Source: Stappia sp. 28M-7
GTDB taxonomy: Bacteria > Pseudomonadota > Alphaproteobacteria > Rhizobiales > Stappiaceae
Assembly: GCF_014252955.1 (NCBI RefSeq)
Contig: NZ_JACMIA010000001.1
Coordinates: forward strand, 3,866,258-3,930,257
Reading direction: 5' to 3'
Length of the DNA: 64,000 nucleotides
How positions within the stretch are numbered: position 1 is the stretch's first letter; the number at the start of each line of letters is the position of its first letter. Below are positions 43,481-52,079 of the stretch, one piece after another. A program made the position numbers and the translations under genes. The notes under the pieces were generated by a model. The model did not search any database and was not told where the DNA came from. It was given only the letters and a program-made list of their open reading frames with translations.

Positions 43481-44268
43481 CGGGAAATCCTCTGTGCCCT
43501 GTCGGTGGCCCACTGCATCGCCATCAGCAGCGGCACGATCATCACGAAGAAGACGAGCGTGTAGGCCGAGGCGATCTCCAGGCGCATCGAGGCGTAGCTA
43601 TCGGCCAGGCCCACGGGCAGCGTCTTCAGATAGGGGGTGTGCAGCATCCAGGTCAGGTTGAACTCGCCGATCGACAGCGTGACCACGGTCAGCGCGCCGG
43701 CGAGAATGCCCGGCATGGCATTGGGCACGACGATGGTGCGGAAGCGCGTGGGAGCCGAAGCGCCGAGCGTTGCCGCGCTCTCTTCCAGCGACTTCAGGTC
43801 CATCGCCATCAGCACGGCCAGCACCGACCGCACCATGAAGGGCAGCGTGTAGAGCACATGGCCGACCAGGATGAAGGTCCACGACGTGCGGAAGCCCGTC
43901 ATCGAGCCGTAGAGCTGCAGCAGGGCGAGCGCCAGCGCAAGGCCCGGCACCGCCAGCGGCAGCGAGATGAACTCCTCGAGAACCCGCGACATGCGGCCGG
44001 GATTCTTGGCCAGCGCATAGGCCGCCGGCACGCCGATCACCAGGGTCACGGCAAGACAGGCGATGGCAAGGCCCATCGACAGCAGGATGCTGTCCGCATA
44101 GAGCCGCCAGACCTCGTCGACCCAGCGCAGGGTCATGCCCGACGACAGGCCGCGGAAATAGTTGACGGTGAGGCCGGCAAGGATCGACTGGATCGCCGGG
44201 ACGATGAGGAAGGCGGCCGTCAGAAGGGTGACGGCCAGCTGCAGGAAACGGGGGAGGGTCAGGCGCAT
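43477..44268 (-). CDS. ABC permease 2 of the phosphodiester operon
   Basis: A 263-residue permease with six segments and the ATPase-contact EAA loop [20 protein letters not shown] (about residues 180-200). It resembles PotC/PhnV-type subunits. ATG 44268 lies 4 bases behind the first permease stop, and the gene overlaps the ATPase gene by ATGA. Upstream frame extension to 44340 is not used, because it would overlap permease 1 heavily. Confidence 0.9.
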   Translation of the reverse strand: MRLTLPRFLQLAVTLLTAAFLIVPAIQSILAGLTVNYFRGLSSGMTLRWVDEVWRLYADSILLSMGLAIACLAVTLVIGVPAAYALAKNPGRMSRVLEEFISLPLAVPGLALALALLQLYGSMTGFRTSWTFILVGHVLYTLPFMVRSVLAVLMAMDLKSLEESAATLGASAPTRFRTIVVPNAMPGILAGALTVVTLSIGEFNLTWMLHTPYLKTLPVGLADSYASMRLEIASAYTLVFFVMIVPLLMAMQWATDRAQRISR

Positions 44269-44272
44269 CGCA

Positions 44273-45076
44273 TCAGCCTCCCGCCGCGACGGTGGCACCG
44301 GCGAAACTGCGCGCGACCAGCAGCAGAACCCAGGTGGCAATGCCGAGCAGCACCGACAGGGCCGAGGCCATGGCGATGTTCGCCGACAGGGTGAACTCGG
44401 TGTAGATCACCATCGGCAGCACGTCGATGTCGGTCGCCAGCGTGAAGGCCGTCCCGAAGGCGCCCATGGCGGTGGCGAAGGCGATCGCGCCGGCTGCGAC
44501 CAACGAGGGCGCCAGTCCGGGCAGGATCACGTCGAAGATGATCCGGTAGGGCGAGGCACCGAGCGTGCGCGCGGCTTCCTCCAGCGAGGGATCCAGCTTC
44601 TCCGTCGCTGCCATCACCGTCAGCAGCACACGCGGGATCGAAAAGTAGAGATAGCCCAGGAACAGGCCGAGCAGCGAATAGGCGAAGACCACATGGCCCG
44701 GCAGCATCATGTTGAACAGGCCCTGGCGGCCGCCCAGCAGGATGATCAGGAAGCCGACCACCACGCCGGGAAAGGCAAGCGGCAGGGTCAGGATCGACAG
44801 CAGCGCGCCGCGTCCGGGAAAGCGGTTGCGGGCCAGGAACAGCCCCGCGGTGGTGGAGATCGCGAGTGCCACGACGCTCACCGCCAGCGAGACGAGCACC
44901 GTCTGCAGCAGCGTCTGGAGATAGCGCGGTGTCTGCAGGATCTGCAGGTAGATACCCCAGCCCTCGGCCCCCTCGCCAGACGCCATCACCAGCCGCACCA
45001 GGGGCAGGGCAAGAAAGGCGAGCGAGAAGACGGCGAGCGGCAGCAGGCAGAGCGCAATGAAAGTGCGATTGGCCAT
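44273..45076 (-). CDS. ABC permease 1 of the phosphodiester operon
   Basis: A 267-residue permease with six segments; the EAA loop is LEEAARTLGASPYRIIFDVI (about residues 167-187). It is of PotB/PhnU type, with the conserved LPLAFPGVVVGFLII segment. It follows the binding-protein gene after a 117-base spacer that includes a hairpin. Confidence 0.9.
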   Translation of the reverse strand: MANRTFIALCLLPLAVFSLAFLALPLVRLVMASGEGAEGWGIYLQILQTPRYLQTLLQTVLVSLAVSVVALAISTTAGLFLARNRFPGRGALLSILTLPLAFPGVVVGFLIILLGGRQGLFNMMLPGHVVFAYSLLGLFLGYLYFSIPRVLLTVMAATEKLDPSLEEAARTLGASPYRIIFDVILPGLAPSLVAAGAIAFATAMGAFGTAFTLATDIDVLPMVIYTEFTLSANIAMASALSVLLGIATWVLLLVARSFAGATVAAGG

Positions 45077-45145
45077 GGCGGTCCGTCGTCATGTTCATGT
45101 CGGAAAGCCCGCGCCGAAACCGGCACGCGGGCGAGAACCACGGAT

Positions 45146-45173
45146 GCCGGGCGCGCGTTGCCGCACGCCCGGC
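45146..45173 (-). terminator. Hairpin between binding-protein and permease genes
   Basis: Stem GCCGGGCG/CGCCCGGC with a 12-base loop, 20 bases behind the binding-protein stop. No T run; probably sets the expression ratio within the operon. Confidence 0.45.
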
Positions 45174-45193
45174 CCCATGGGAGGATGGCAGCG

Positions 45194-46189
45194 TTACTTG
45201 ACTTCGTTCAGGTAGCGCTCGCCGAAGGTCGCCTGGGCCTTTTCCATCTCGGCATAGTCGACCGCGACGGCCCGCTCGTAGTCCGAGGCCGGCAGGAACT
45301 TGGCGGCAACATCGGCCGGCAGCTCGACCGGACGGGCCGGCTGCAGGTAGGCGTTGGTCCAGATCGCCTGGCCTTCGTCGGAGAGGATGAAGTCGAGCAC
45401 CTTCTTGCCCGTCTCCTCATGCGGCGCGCCGGCCACAAGGCTCATGACGTAGGGAACGCGGATCGAGCCCTCGCACGGCAGGACGAACTCGAAATTGCCG
45501 TCCTCCTCGTACTTGCCGCGATAGGCGTTAAAGTCGTAGTCGAACAGGATCGGGATCTCGCCGGACACGACGCGCGCGAACGAGGTCTGCTTGGGGACCA
45601 TCGGATCGTTCTGCGCCAGCTCCTTGAAGAACTTGATGGCCGGATCGAAATTCTTCAGGTCGCCGCCGAAGGCGATGTTCGCGGCCACCGCGCCGGCATA
45701 GCCGACAAAGGCCGAGGACGGATCGAGATAACCGACCATGCCGCGATACTCGGGCTTCTTCAGGTCGGCGAAGCACTGCGGCACCGGAGCCCCGCCCAGC
45801 GCGTCGACATTCACGAAGAAGCCGAGCGTACCGTAATGAACGGCGAACCAGCGGCCGTCGGCATCCTTGAGGCCCGCGGGGATCTCGTCGAAGCCGGCCG
45901 GCTTGTAGGCGGTCGCGACGCCCTCGTTGGCGGCCTTGATGCCCGTGGTCACGCCGTAATAGGCAACGTCCGCAACCGGGCTCGCCTTCTCGGCCAGCAG
46001 CTGGCTGAGCGCCTGGCCCGAGTTCTTGTTGTCATGCGGCATCTTGACGCCGAGCTTTTCCTCGACGGCCTTCAGCATCGAGGCCCAGTCTGCCCATTGC
46101 GGCGGACAGTTGTAGCAAACAGCGTCTTCGGCCTGAGCCGGCAAAACGGCGACCATTGTCATTGCAGTTGCAAGAAGCATATGTTTCAC
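45194..46189 (-). CDS. Fe/putrescine/aminophosphonate-type ABC substrate-binding protein
   Basis: A 331-residue periplasmic protein with signal MKHMLLATAMTMVAVLPAQA. The mature protein begins EDAVCYNCPPQWADWASMLK, with two Cys close together (possibly a disulfide), and contains DVAYYGVTTGIKAANEGVAT and GMVGYLDPSSAFVGYAGAVA, typical of the SBP_bac_6/8 group (AfuA, PhnS, PotD relatives). GTG 46189 is the start, with AGGAG upstream. Together with the GpdQ-like enzyme, a glycerophosphodiester or similar ligand is the working guess. Confidence 0.88.
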   Translation of the reverse strand: MKHMLLATAMTMVAVLPAQAEDAVCYNCPPQWADWASMLKAVEEKLGVKMPHDNKNSGQALSQLLAEKASPVADVAYYGVTTGIKAANEGVATAYKPAGFDEIPAGLKDADGRWFAVHYGTLGFFVNVDALGGAPVPQCFADLKKPEYRGMVGYLDPSSAFVGYAGAVAANIAFGGDLKNFDPAIKFFKELAQNDPMVPKQTSFARVVSGEIPILFDYDFNAYRGKYEEDGNFEFVLPCEGSIRVPYVMSLVAGAPHEETGKKVLDFILSDEGQAIWTNAYLQPARPVELPADVAAKFLPASDYERAVAVDYAEMEKAQATFGERYLNEVK

Positions 46190-46220
46190 GGCGGTGACTC
46201 CTGCGGTTCGGTAGCTCGGG

Positions 46221-47285
46221 TTACTGTCTCGACGGCGGGGAAGTTGCCGCTTCTCCGCCGTCTGTGCTTCCCGGCGCTGGCGGTCCGAGACTGCCGCCCT
46301 GCCGGAAACTGAAAGTCCTGGCCGGATTCGGCCGCGCCGGCGGCGTCTTGCCGGCTAGCCGTGCCAGGACGGTTCTTGCCGCCCCCTCGCCCATAGCCCG
46401 CGGATCGGTCACCACGGTGGCAAGGTTCGGCTCCACCATCAGGCCCGTCGAGATGCCGTCGAAACCGACGATCGACAGGTCCTGGGGAATGCGCATGCCA
46501 AGGCCTCGCGCCGCCTTCATGGCCGCGAGCGCCAGATAGTCGTTCGATGCGAAGATGCCGGTGACGTCCCTGTGCGCGGACAGCAGCGCGCGCAGCAGCT
46601 CCAGCAGCTGGCCCTCCTGCTCGGCGATCTCCAGCAGCACGGGCGGCGCCATGCCGAGCGCAGCGCAGGCCTCGGCAAACCCCTCGAAGCGCTCGCGCGA
46701 GCGGTCCGAGCGGCCGAATTCCAGCGCCAGAAAACCGGTGTGCCGATGGCCGAGCCGGGAGAACTCTCGCGCAACGGCGGCCGCGGCCGCCCGGTTGTCG
46801 ACCGTCCAGGCCGGAAAGCCCTCGCAAGAGCGGTTGTAGACCAGCGCGCAAGGCACCCCGCGCGCCACCACCTGCTGCAGCCCCTCGCTCTCGTCGGCAT
46901 TGCCGACCGTGACGATCAGCCCGTCGACCTGCTTGGCGAGCAGGGTGCGGATCGCCCGGCTTTCCAGCTCGGCGTCGTAGTCGGAACAGGCAAGGATGAG
47001 CTGATAGCCGGCGCGGTTGGCCTCGGCCTGGGCGGCCTGCACCACGTCGGCGAACACCGGATTGGCGAGCGAGGGCACCACGCAGCCGATCGTGCGGGTC
47101 GTGCTGCTTTGCAGGGAGCGTCCGAGATCGCTGAACTCGAAGCCGAGTTCGGCGGCGGCGGCGAGCACCTTCTCGCGCGTCTTCTCGCTCGTCGACCCCC
47201 GTCCGTTCAGGACGCGGCTGGCCGTCGCGATACCGCAAGCGGCGCGCTCTGCCACATCCTTGATCGTAGGTGGTCGAATTTTCAC
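46221..47285 (-). CDS. LacI-family repressor of the phosphodiester ABC operon
   Basis: A 354-residue LacI protein. Helix-turn-helix TIKDVAERAACGIATASRVL (the usual GVS reads CGI), then hinge VLAAAAELGFEFSDLGRSLQ, and a sugar-binding-type effector domain with DGLIVTVGNADESEG, FASNDYLALAAMKAARGLGM and IVGFDGISTG. GTG start with GGGAGG upstream. It is first in the operon, 31 bases before the binding protein, and an 18-base perfect palindrome lies 52 bases upstream, so it probably represses the whole operon including itself. Confidence 0.92.
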   Translation of the reverse strand: MKIRPPTIKDVAERAACGIATASRVLNGRGSTSEKTREKVLAAAAELGFEFSDLGRSLQSSTTRTIGCVVPSLANPVFADVVQAAQAEANRAGYQLILACSDYDAELESRAIRTLLAKQVDGLIVTVGNADESEGLQQVVARGVPCALVYNRSCEGFPAWTVDNRAAAAAVAREFSRLGHRHTGFLALEFGRSDRSRERFEGFAEACAALGMAPPVLLEIAEQEGQLLELLRALLSAHRDVTGIFASNDYLALAAMKAARGLGMRIPQDLSIVGFDGISTGLMVEPNLATVVTDPRAMGEGAARTVLARLAGKTPPARPNPARTFSFRQGGSLGPPAPGSTDGGEAATSPPSRQ

Positions 47286-47336
47286 CAGTCCCTCCCAAGC
47301 CGGCTACGGATCGGTACAATACCGCCGAAATCGGAA

Positions 47337-47354
47337 AATGGAAACGTTTCCATT
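47337..47354. promoter_or_regulatory. LacI-type operator, 18-base perfect palindrome
   Basis: AATGGAAACGTTTCCATT is fully self-complementary with a central CG, the classic shape of LacI/GalR operators. Located 52 bases before the LacI gene start. Nothing else is seen in 47355-47519. Confidence 0.78.
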
Positions 47355-47519
47355 ACACATACAGCGCGCAAATGTCAGTTTGATGAAAGCAAGCGCCTGC
47401 CCAAGACGCAGGCAGCCCCGCCCACGGAAGCTGCCGAAACGGCGGCCTCGCCTGTCGTATCAAGGCCTTGGCAGATTTCTGGAGGGTCGGCGCAGGGCGC
47501 GAACGGGCGCGCCCTTGCG

Positions 47520-47534
47520 AAAAAATCTCGAAAC
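47520..47534. repeat. Dispersed 15-mer, copy 1
   Basis: AAAAAATCTCGAAAC, repeated exactly at 58009-58023 in another intergenic region. It resembles, in reverse complement, the TTTCGAGA start of the 24-bp repeat at 5324 and 62180. Confidence 0.45.
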
Positions 47535-47565
47535 AAAAAATGGCGCCGTCCGGGGACGGCGCCAT
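47531..47565 (-). terminator. Terminator behind the second ABC operon
   Basis: Perfect 11-base stem ATGGCGCCGTC/GACGGCGCCAT with a CGGG loop. The flanking AAACAAAAAA reads as a T run for the minus strand. It follows the ATPase stop at 47589 by 24 bases. Confidence 0.82.
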
Positions 47566-47588
47566 GATCTTGCGCGAAGTGCTCTCCC

Positions 47589-48686
47589 TCAGCGGGCGAG
47601 GATCACGCCCTGCCCCGGCACCACGCGCAGCATCACCTTGGTGCCGGCCGCACGCCGGTCGCCGCCGCGCCGGTGCACTTCGTCCACCAGCACCGAGCGG
47701 TCGCCGATCTCCACGAAGTAGCGAATCGTGTCGCCGAGGAACTCGCTGCCCGAGATGGTGCCGGCGATCTCTCCGGCGCCATCATCGGCGAATTCCAGCC
47801 CGCGCGGCCGCAGCACGAAGCTCGCCTCGCCTTCGCCATGCGTCCCCTGCAGCGGGATCGACGAGCGCTCGTCGAGCACGAAGCGGCAGGCGCCGTCGCG
47901 CACGATCACGCGGCCGTCGAGGATGTTGGCGGTGCCCAGGAACCGCGCCACGAAGCTGTTGGCCGGCTGGTCGTAGACATGGTCGGGCTCGCCGACCTGC
48001 TGCACCACCCCGTCCGACAGCACCGCGATTCGGTCGCAGATCGTGTTCGCCTCTTCCTGGTCGTGGGTCACGAAGATCGTCGTGATGCCGAGCCGCCGCT
48101 GCAGGGCCAGAAGGTCCTGCCGCATCTGGACGCGCAGGTTGGCGTCGAGATTGGACAGCGGCTCGTCGAGCAGCAGCACCTTGGGCTCGATCACCACGGT
48201 GCGGGCCAGCGCCACGCGCTGCTGCTGGCCACCCGACAGCTGCGAGGGATAGCGGTCGGCATAGGCATCGAGCCCGACGAGCTCCAGCGCCTCGCGCACC
48301 CGGCGGCGGATCTCCTCCGCCGGCCGACGCCGTTCCTCCAGCCCGTAGGCGACGTTCTGGCGAACGGTCATGTGCGGCCACAGCGCGTAGCTCTGGAACA
48401 CCATGCCGACATCGCGCTTCCAGGGCTGGAGCCCGATGACGTTGCGCTCGCCGAGCAGGATCTCGCCGCTCGGCCGTGGTCCGAAGCCGGCGATCGCCCG
48501 CAACAGGGTCGACTTGCCGGAGCCGGACGGGCCGAGGAAGGCGAAGAACTCGCCGGCCCCGATATCGAGGTCGATGCCCTTGAGCACCTTGGTGGTGCCG
48601 AAGGACAGGGTCAGGTTGCGGATCCGGATCGGCGTCGCGCCGCCGGAGGTCCCGGACTGACCGGTGGTCTCAATCGCTTGAAGCAT
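47589..48686 (-). CDS. FbpC-type ABC ATP-binding protein (sigma54-controlled operon)
   Basis: A 365-residue ATPase: Walker A GPSGSGKST, signature LSGGQQQRVALARTV, Walker B VLLLDEPLSNLD, switch VTHDQEEAN, and a C-terminal TOBE domain (FVLRPRGLEFADDGAGEIAG). GGAG lies upstream of ATG 48686. It serves the fused permease encoded just before it. Last gene of the transporter operon. Confidence 0.92.
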   Translation of the reverse strand: MLQAIETTGQSGTSGGATPIRIRNLTLSFGTTKVLKGIDLDIGAGEFFAFLGPSGSGKSTLLRAIAGFGPRPSGEILLGERNVIGLQPWKRDVGMVFQSYALWPHMTVRQNVAYGLEERRRPAEEIRRRVREALELVGLDAYADRYPSQLSGGQQQRVALARTVVIEPKVLLLDEPLSNLDANLRVQMRQDLLALQRRLGITTIFVTHDQEEANTICDRIAVLSDGVVQQVGEPDHVYDQPANSFVARFLGTANILDGRVIVRDGACRFVLDERSSIPLQGTHGEGEASFVLRPRGLEFADDGAGEIAGTISGSEFLGDTIRYFVEIGDRSVLVDEVHRRGGDRRAAGTKVMLRVVPGQGVILAR

Positions 48687-48701
48687 GATCGTGCTCCGTT
48701 G

Positions 48702-50432
48702 TCAGTGCGAGCCGGCGGACGCGGATTGCTCCCGTCGCGCCTTCTCCACGAGATGTTGGGCGAAGTAGGTGGCAAGGCCGACGATCACGACCGTGATCAC
48801 GCCGAGGGCCGCACCGGGACCGCGCCCCGCCGCCGACTGCATGAACAGGTAGAGGCCGTAGGCGAGCGGCGCGTCGCTTTCCTGCGCCACCAGCATGATC
48901 GTCGCCGACAGTTCGACGGCGGCCGTCGCGAAGCTGGTGACAAAGCCGGCGACGAGACCGGCGGCCATCAGCGGCAGCACGATCCTGCGCACCGTGCGCA
49001 CCTTCGGAGCACCGAGGTTTTCCGAGGCCTCCTCCAGCGACGGGCTCACCTGCTGCAGCGCCGCCGAGCACGAGCGCAGCGCGTAAGGCAGTCGCCGGGT
49101 CGCCAGCGCGATGACGATGATGCCCCACCATGTGGCGAGGGGCGCACCGGTGAACGGCATGTCGACGCTGTAGAACAGGCGCAGATAGCCGATGCCGAGC
49201 ACGACGCCGGGAACCGCGAGCGCGGCCATGGCGATATAGTCCAGCCACTTGCGCCCGATCAGCGTCGTGCGCGCCGCCAGATAAGCGATGGCCGTGCCCA
49301 GCAGCACGTCGATCAGCGCGGCGATGCCGGCATAAAGCAGCGTGTTCTTGATGAACGGCCAGGCCTTGTTGACCGCCACCGCATAGTGCTCGGTGGTGAA
49401 GCCGTCCGGCAGGACCGAGAAGGACCACACCGTGCCGAGCGACAGCAGCAGCAGGCCGATATGCGGCGCCAGCACGATGGCCAGCAGCGCCAGCACCACG
49501 AGATAGCAACCGGCCGTTTCCAGTGCGCCGAGATCCCGCTTGGACAGGCCCCCGCCGCCCTTCTGGGTGGTGGAATAGTCCTTGCCGCGCATCGCGCTGA
49601 TCGACACCCACATGGCGAAGATCGAGCAGACGATGAGGATGACCGAGATCACGTAGCCCATCGGGTCGGAGATGCCGACCGAGGAGATGCGCAGGTAGGC
49701 CTGCGGCGCCAGCATGTTGTTGACGTTCAGCAGCAAGGGCGTGCCGAGGTCGTCGAACACCTTGACGAAGACCAGCGAGGCGCCGGCGATGTAGCCGGGC
49801 ATGGCCAGCGGCAGCACGATGCGGCGGAACAGCCGCATGCCGTGCGAGCCCAGCATCTGCGCAGATTCCTCCATCGACCGGTCGATGTTGCGAAGGCTCG
49901 CCGACAGGTTGATCAGGATGAAGGGGAAGTAGTGGATCGACTGGACGAGGATCACCCCGTTCAGCCCCTCCATGAAGGGCAGCGTGATGCCGAACCAGTC
50001 ACGCAGCAGCAGGTTGACGCTGCCGTTGGAGCCGAACAGAAGCTGCATCGCCACCGCGCCGATGAAGGGCGGCATGATCAGCGGAACGAAGCCGAGCGTC
50101 TGGATCAGCACCGCGCCGCGGAAGTTGAAGCGCGAGGTGATGTAGGCGAGCGGCAGGGCGAAGATGGTGGCGAGCACCACCGACATCGCGGCCACGTAGA
50201 AGGAATTGTAGAAGGACTCGCGGAACAGCGCGCTCCGGAAGAAGTCCATGAAGTTGGCCAGCGTCAGCTGGCCGCTGCCGGGATCGGTGAAGGCGACATA
50301 GATCACCATCGCCACGGGCAGGATCAGGAAAGCGACAAGGAAGAGCAGGATACCGAGCGCGGCCGTCAGCGGCCCCCAGGATATGCGCTGCCCGAAACTT
50401 GCACGCGAAGGGACGGTCGACAGCGCAGCCAT
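48702..50432 (-). CDS. FbpB-type fused double permease
   Basis: A 576-residue permease with two homologous halves, each with about six segments and its own EAA loop: MEESAQMLGSHGMRLFRRIV (about residues 190-210) and LEEASENLGAPKVRTVRRIV (about 460-480). A single polypeptide thus replaces a permease pair, as in FbpB/AfuB. GAGGAGG lies 7 bases before the ATG. It sits behind the binding protein, with a hairpin in the gap. Confidence 0.93.
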   Translation of the reverse strand: MAALSTVPSRASFGQRISWGPLTAALGILLFLVAFLILPVAMVIYVAFTDPGSGQLTLANFMDFFRSALFRESFYNSFYVAAMSVVLATIFALPLAYITSRFNFRGAVLIQTLGFVPLIMPPFIGAVAMQLLFGSNGSVNLLLRDWFGITLPFMEGLNGVILVQSIHYFPFILINLSASLRNIDRSMEESAQMLGSHGMRLFRRIVLPLAMPGYIAGASLVFVKVFDDLGTPLLLNVNNMLAPQAYLRISSVGISDPMGYVISVILIVCSIFAMWVSISAMRGKDYSTTQKGGGGLSKRDLGALETAGCYLVVLALLAIVLAPHIGLLLLSLGTVWSFSVLPDGFTTEHYAVAVNKAWPFIKNTLLYAGIAALIDVLLGTAIAYLAARTTLIGRKWLDYIAMAALAVPGVVLGIGYLRLFYSVDMPFTGAPLATWWGIIVIALATRRLPYALRSCSAALQQVSPSLEEASENLGAPKVRTVRRIVLPLMAAGLVAGFVTSFATAAVELSATIMLVAQESDAPLAYGLYLFMQSAAGRGPGAALGVITVVIVGLATYFAQHLVEKARREQSASAGSH

Positions 50433-50483
50433 GCGCGGTCCTCCTCATCAACGGGCGGATTGTGTGGGACTGAAGGAACCGGA

Positions 50484-50512
50484 GCGGGCGATCCCGTGCC
50501 GGGACCGCCCGC
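50484..50512 (-). terminator. Hairpin between binding-protein and fused permease genes
   Basis: A 13-base stem with one mismatch (50484-50496 with 50500-50512) and a TGC loop begins 16 bases after the binding-protein stop. No T run follows. Confidence 0.5.
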
Positions 50513-50528
50513 AGACGCTGGTCTTGCG

Positions 50529-51872
50529 TCAGTTCGCGGACTTCGCCTTCTCGGCCAGGTCCACCGCCTTCGCATAGTTCTCGACGATGCGGGCGTCCCA
50601 CTCCTGCTCGACCTCGGCCTGGCGGCCGCTGGACTTGTCGTCCTCGCTCTTGCGCTTGGTCGTGAAGATGGCGCCGAAGGCCGGATCGTTCGCCGTCTCC
50701 AGGTCGACCGGGGTCCAGGCCACCAGGGCGCGCGCCTCTTTGATCAGGTCCTTGGCCGCCTGCGAACCGCCCTCACCCACGGCCGCCTCGGCCTCGTGGA
50801 TGGCCTTCACGGCCGCGGCCAGCTCCTTGTGGCGATAGGTGATCATGCTGTCGAACAACGCGTTGACCGCGTTGTAATGCGCCTTGGAGGCTTCGCTGTC
50901 GAAGCTCACGCTGGCCTTGATCGTGTCGCCGACGAACGGGTTCGGGAAGCCCTCGGGCGCGTTGGCATAGGCTTCCGGATTGACCGGCAGACGCATGATC
51001 TTCGGGTCGAGCAGCAGCTCCTGGCCCTTCGCCGACAGCAGGAAGTCGACGAACTTCTTGGCATTGTCCTCGTTCGGCGCGTTGCTGACGACGCCGACAT
51101 TGGCCGGCACCAGGGCGGTCACGTCCGGATAGACGAAATCGACCGGGAAGCCCGAGGAACGCGAGGAGAAGCCGAAGAAGTCGATCACCACGCCGAAGCC
51201 GAAGGAGCCGGTGTTGACGCCGTCCGGCACGCCGAAGGAGCGCTCGGTGATGGTGTAGGAGTTGCCGCCGATCCACTTGATCTGCTCCCAGCCCTTCTCC
51301 CAGCCCTCGCCCTGCAGGATCGTCTCGATCGTCAGGTGCGTGGTGCCGGAGCGCGAGGGCGAGGAAATGCCGACATGGCCGAAATACTGCGCCTTGGTCA
51401 GGTCCGACCACTGCTTCGCCGGCTCAAGGCTGTAGGACTGGGCATAGCGGGTGTTCCACATGATGCCGTAGCCCGACAGGGCAAAGCCCGTGTAGAAGCC
51501 GTCCGGATCGTTGATCGGATAGGCGCCGATCTTCTCCGGCAGGCCCTCGACCGACGAGGTGTACTTGACCAGGAGGCCATCGGCCTTCAGCACCTCGAAC
51601 GCGTCCGGAGCCGAGGCCCAGAAGATGTCGGCGGAATTGTTCGACGTCGTTTCCTTCAGGAACTTCACGCCCGAGCTGGTGCTCTTGTTGACCACCTCGA
51701 CGGTGACGCCGGGATGGGCCTGCTCGAAGGCGTTCTTGTAGACGTCGGTGACGTCGGCCGGATAGGACGTGACGATGGTCAGCTTGTCGCTGGCGAGCGC
51801 GAGCGTTGTCATGGACACACTCGCGAACAGAGCGGCCGCCCCCGCGGCTGCTTTCAGGGCAAAAGAGCTCAC
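50529..51872 (-). CDS. ABC substrate-binding protein, paralogue of the adjacent sensor-operon protein
   Basis: A 447-residue periplasmic protein with signal FALKAAAGAAALFASVSMTT, mature start near SDKLTIVTSYPADVTD. It contains KSTSSGVKFLKETTSNNSAD, SPSRSGTTHLTIETILQGEG and RSFGVPDGVNTGSFGFGVVI. The same blocks occur in the protein at 55527-56918, so the two are paralogues. The C-terminal 90 residues are helical and unlike standard iron-binding proteins. GTG 51872 with GGGAGG upstream is the start. A sigma54-type promoter lies 53 bases before it. The PgtC/Afu-like character suggests a phosphorylated ligand. Confidence 0.9.
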   Translation of the reverse strand: MSSFALKAAAGAAALFASVSMTTLALASDKLTIVTSYPADVTDVYKNAFEQAHPGVTVEVVNKSTSSGVKFLKETTSNNSADIFWASAPDAFEVLKADGLLVKYTSSVEGLPEKIGAYPINDPDGFYTGFALSGYGIMWNTRYAQSYSLEPAKQWSDLTKAQYFGHVGISSPSRSGTTHLTIETILQGEGWEKGWEQIKWIGGNSYTITERSFGVPDGVNTGSFGFGVVIDFFGFSSRSSGFPVDFVYPDVTALVPANVGVVSNAPNEDNAKKFVDFLLSAKGQELLLDPKIMRLPVNPEAYANAPEGFPNPFVGDTIKASVSFDSEASKAHYNAVNALFDSMITYRHKELAAAVKAIHEAEAAVGEGGSQAAKDLIKEARALVAWTPVDLETANDPAFGAIFTTKRKSEDDKSSGRQAEVEQEWDARIVENYAKAVDLAEKAKSAN

Positions 51873-51924
51873 TTGTATTCCTCCCAATGGATCCGACCTT
51901 TGACGGCCGGTGCCCTTTCCCCTC

Positions 51925-51939
51925 TCAAATGCCGTGCCA
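51925..51939 (-). promoter_or_regulatory. Sigma54 promoter candidate of the ABC operon
   Basis: Minus strand TGGCACGGCATTTGA matches the -24/-12 form TGGCAC-N5-TTGC, with one difference (TTGA). The preceding base is C, as in the consensus. It lies 53 bases before the binding-protein start and below the paired operators at 52037-52077. Confidence 0.7.
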
Positions 51940-52036
51940 GATCCGGAAATCCGGCCGAGAAAATCGATAATCAAAGGATTTCAATCGAATAGAAAATCCG
52001 ACCGCGGAGGACGGCCGACAGGGCTGTTCCGGAAGT

Positions 52037-52077
52037 GACTCACCTCAGCAGCAAGAGGTGAGTCGAAATCGACTCAC
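52037..52077. promoter_or_regulatory. Upstream activator sites: overlapping inverted repeats of GACTCAC
   Basis: GACTCACCT (52037) pairs with AGGTGAGTC (52056-52064), and the latter overlaps a second dyad GTGAGTCGA-AA-TCGACTCAC (52058-52077). Three half-sites stand about 100-140 bases upstream of the sigma54-type promoter, the usual distance for an NtrC-type activator. They directly follow the response-regulator gene, whose product is the probable binder. Confidence 0.7.
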
Positions 52078-52079
52078 TG

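Noticed and set aside
47673-51992. A 1439-codon open frame on the plus strand
   Set aside because: It lies fully antisense to the ATPase, fused permease and binding-protein genes, which have intact motifs and ribosome sites; no domain is visible in its translation.
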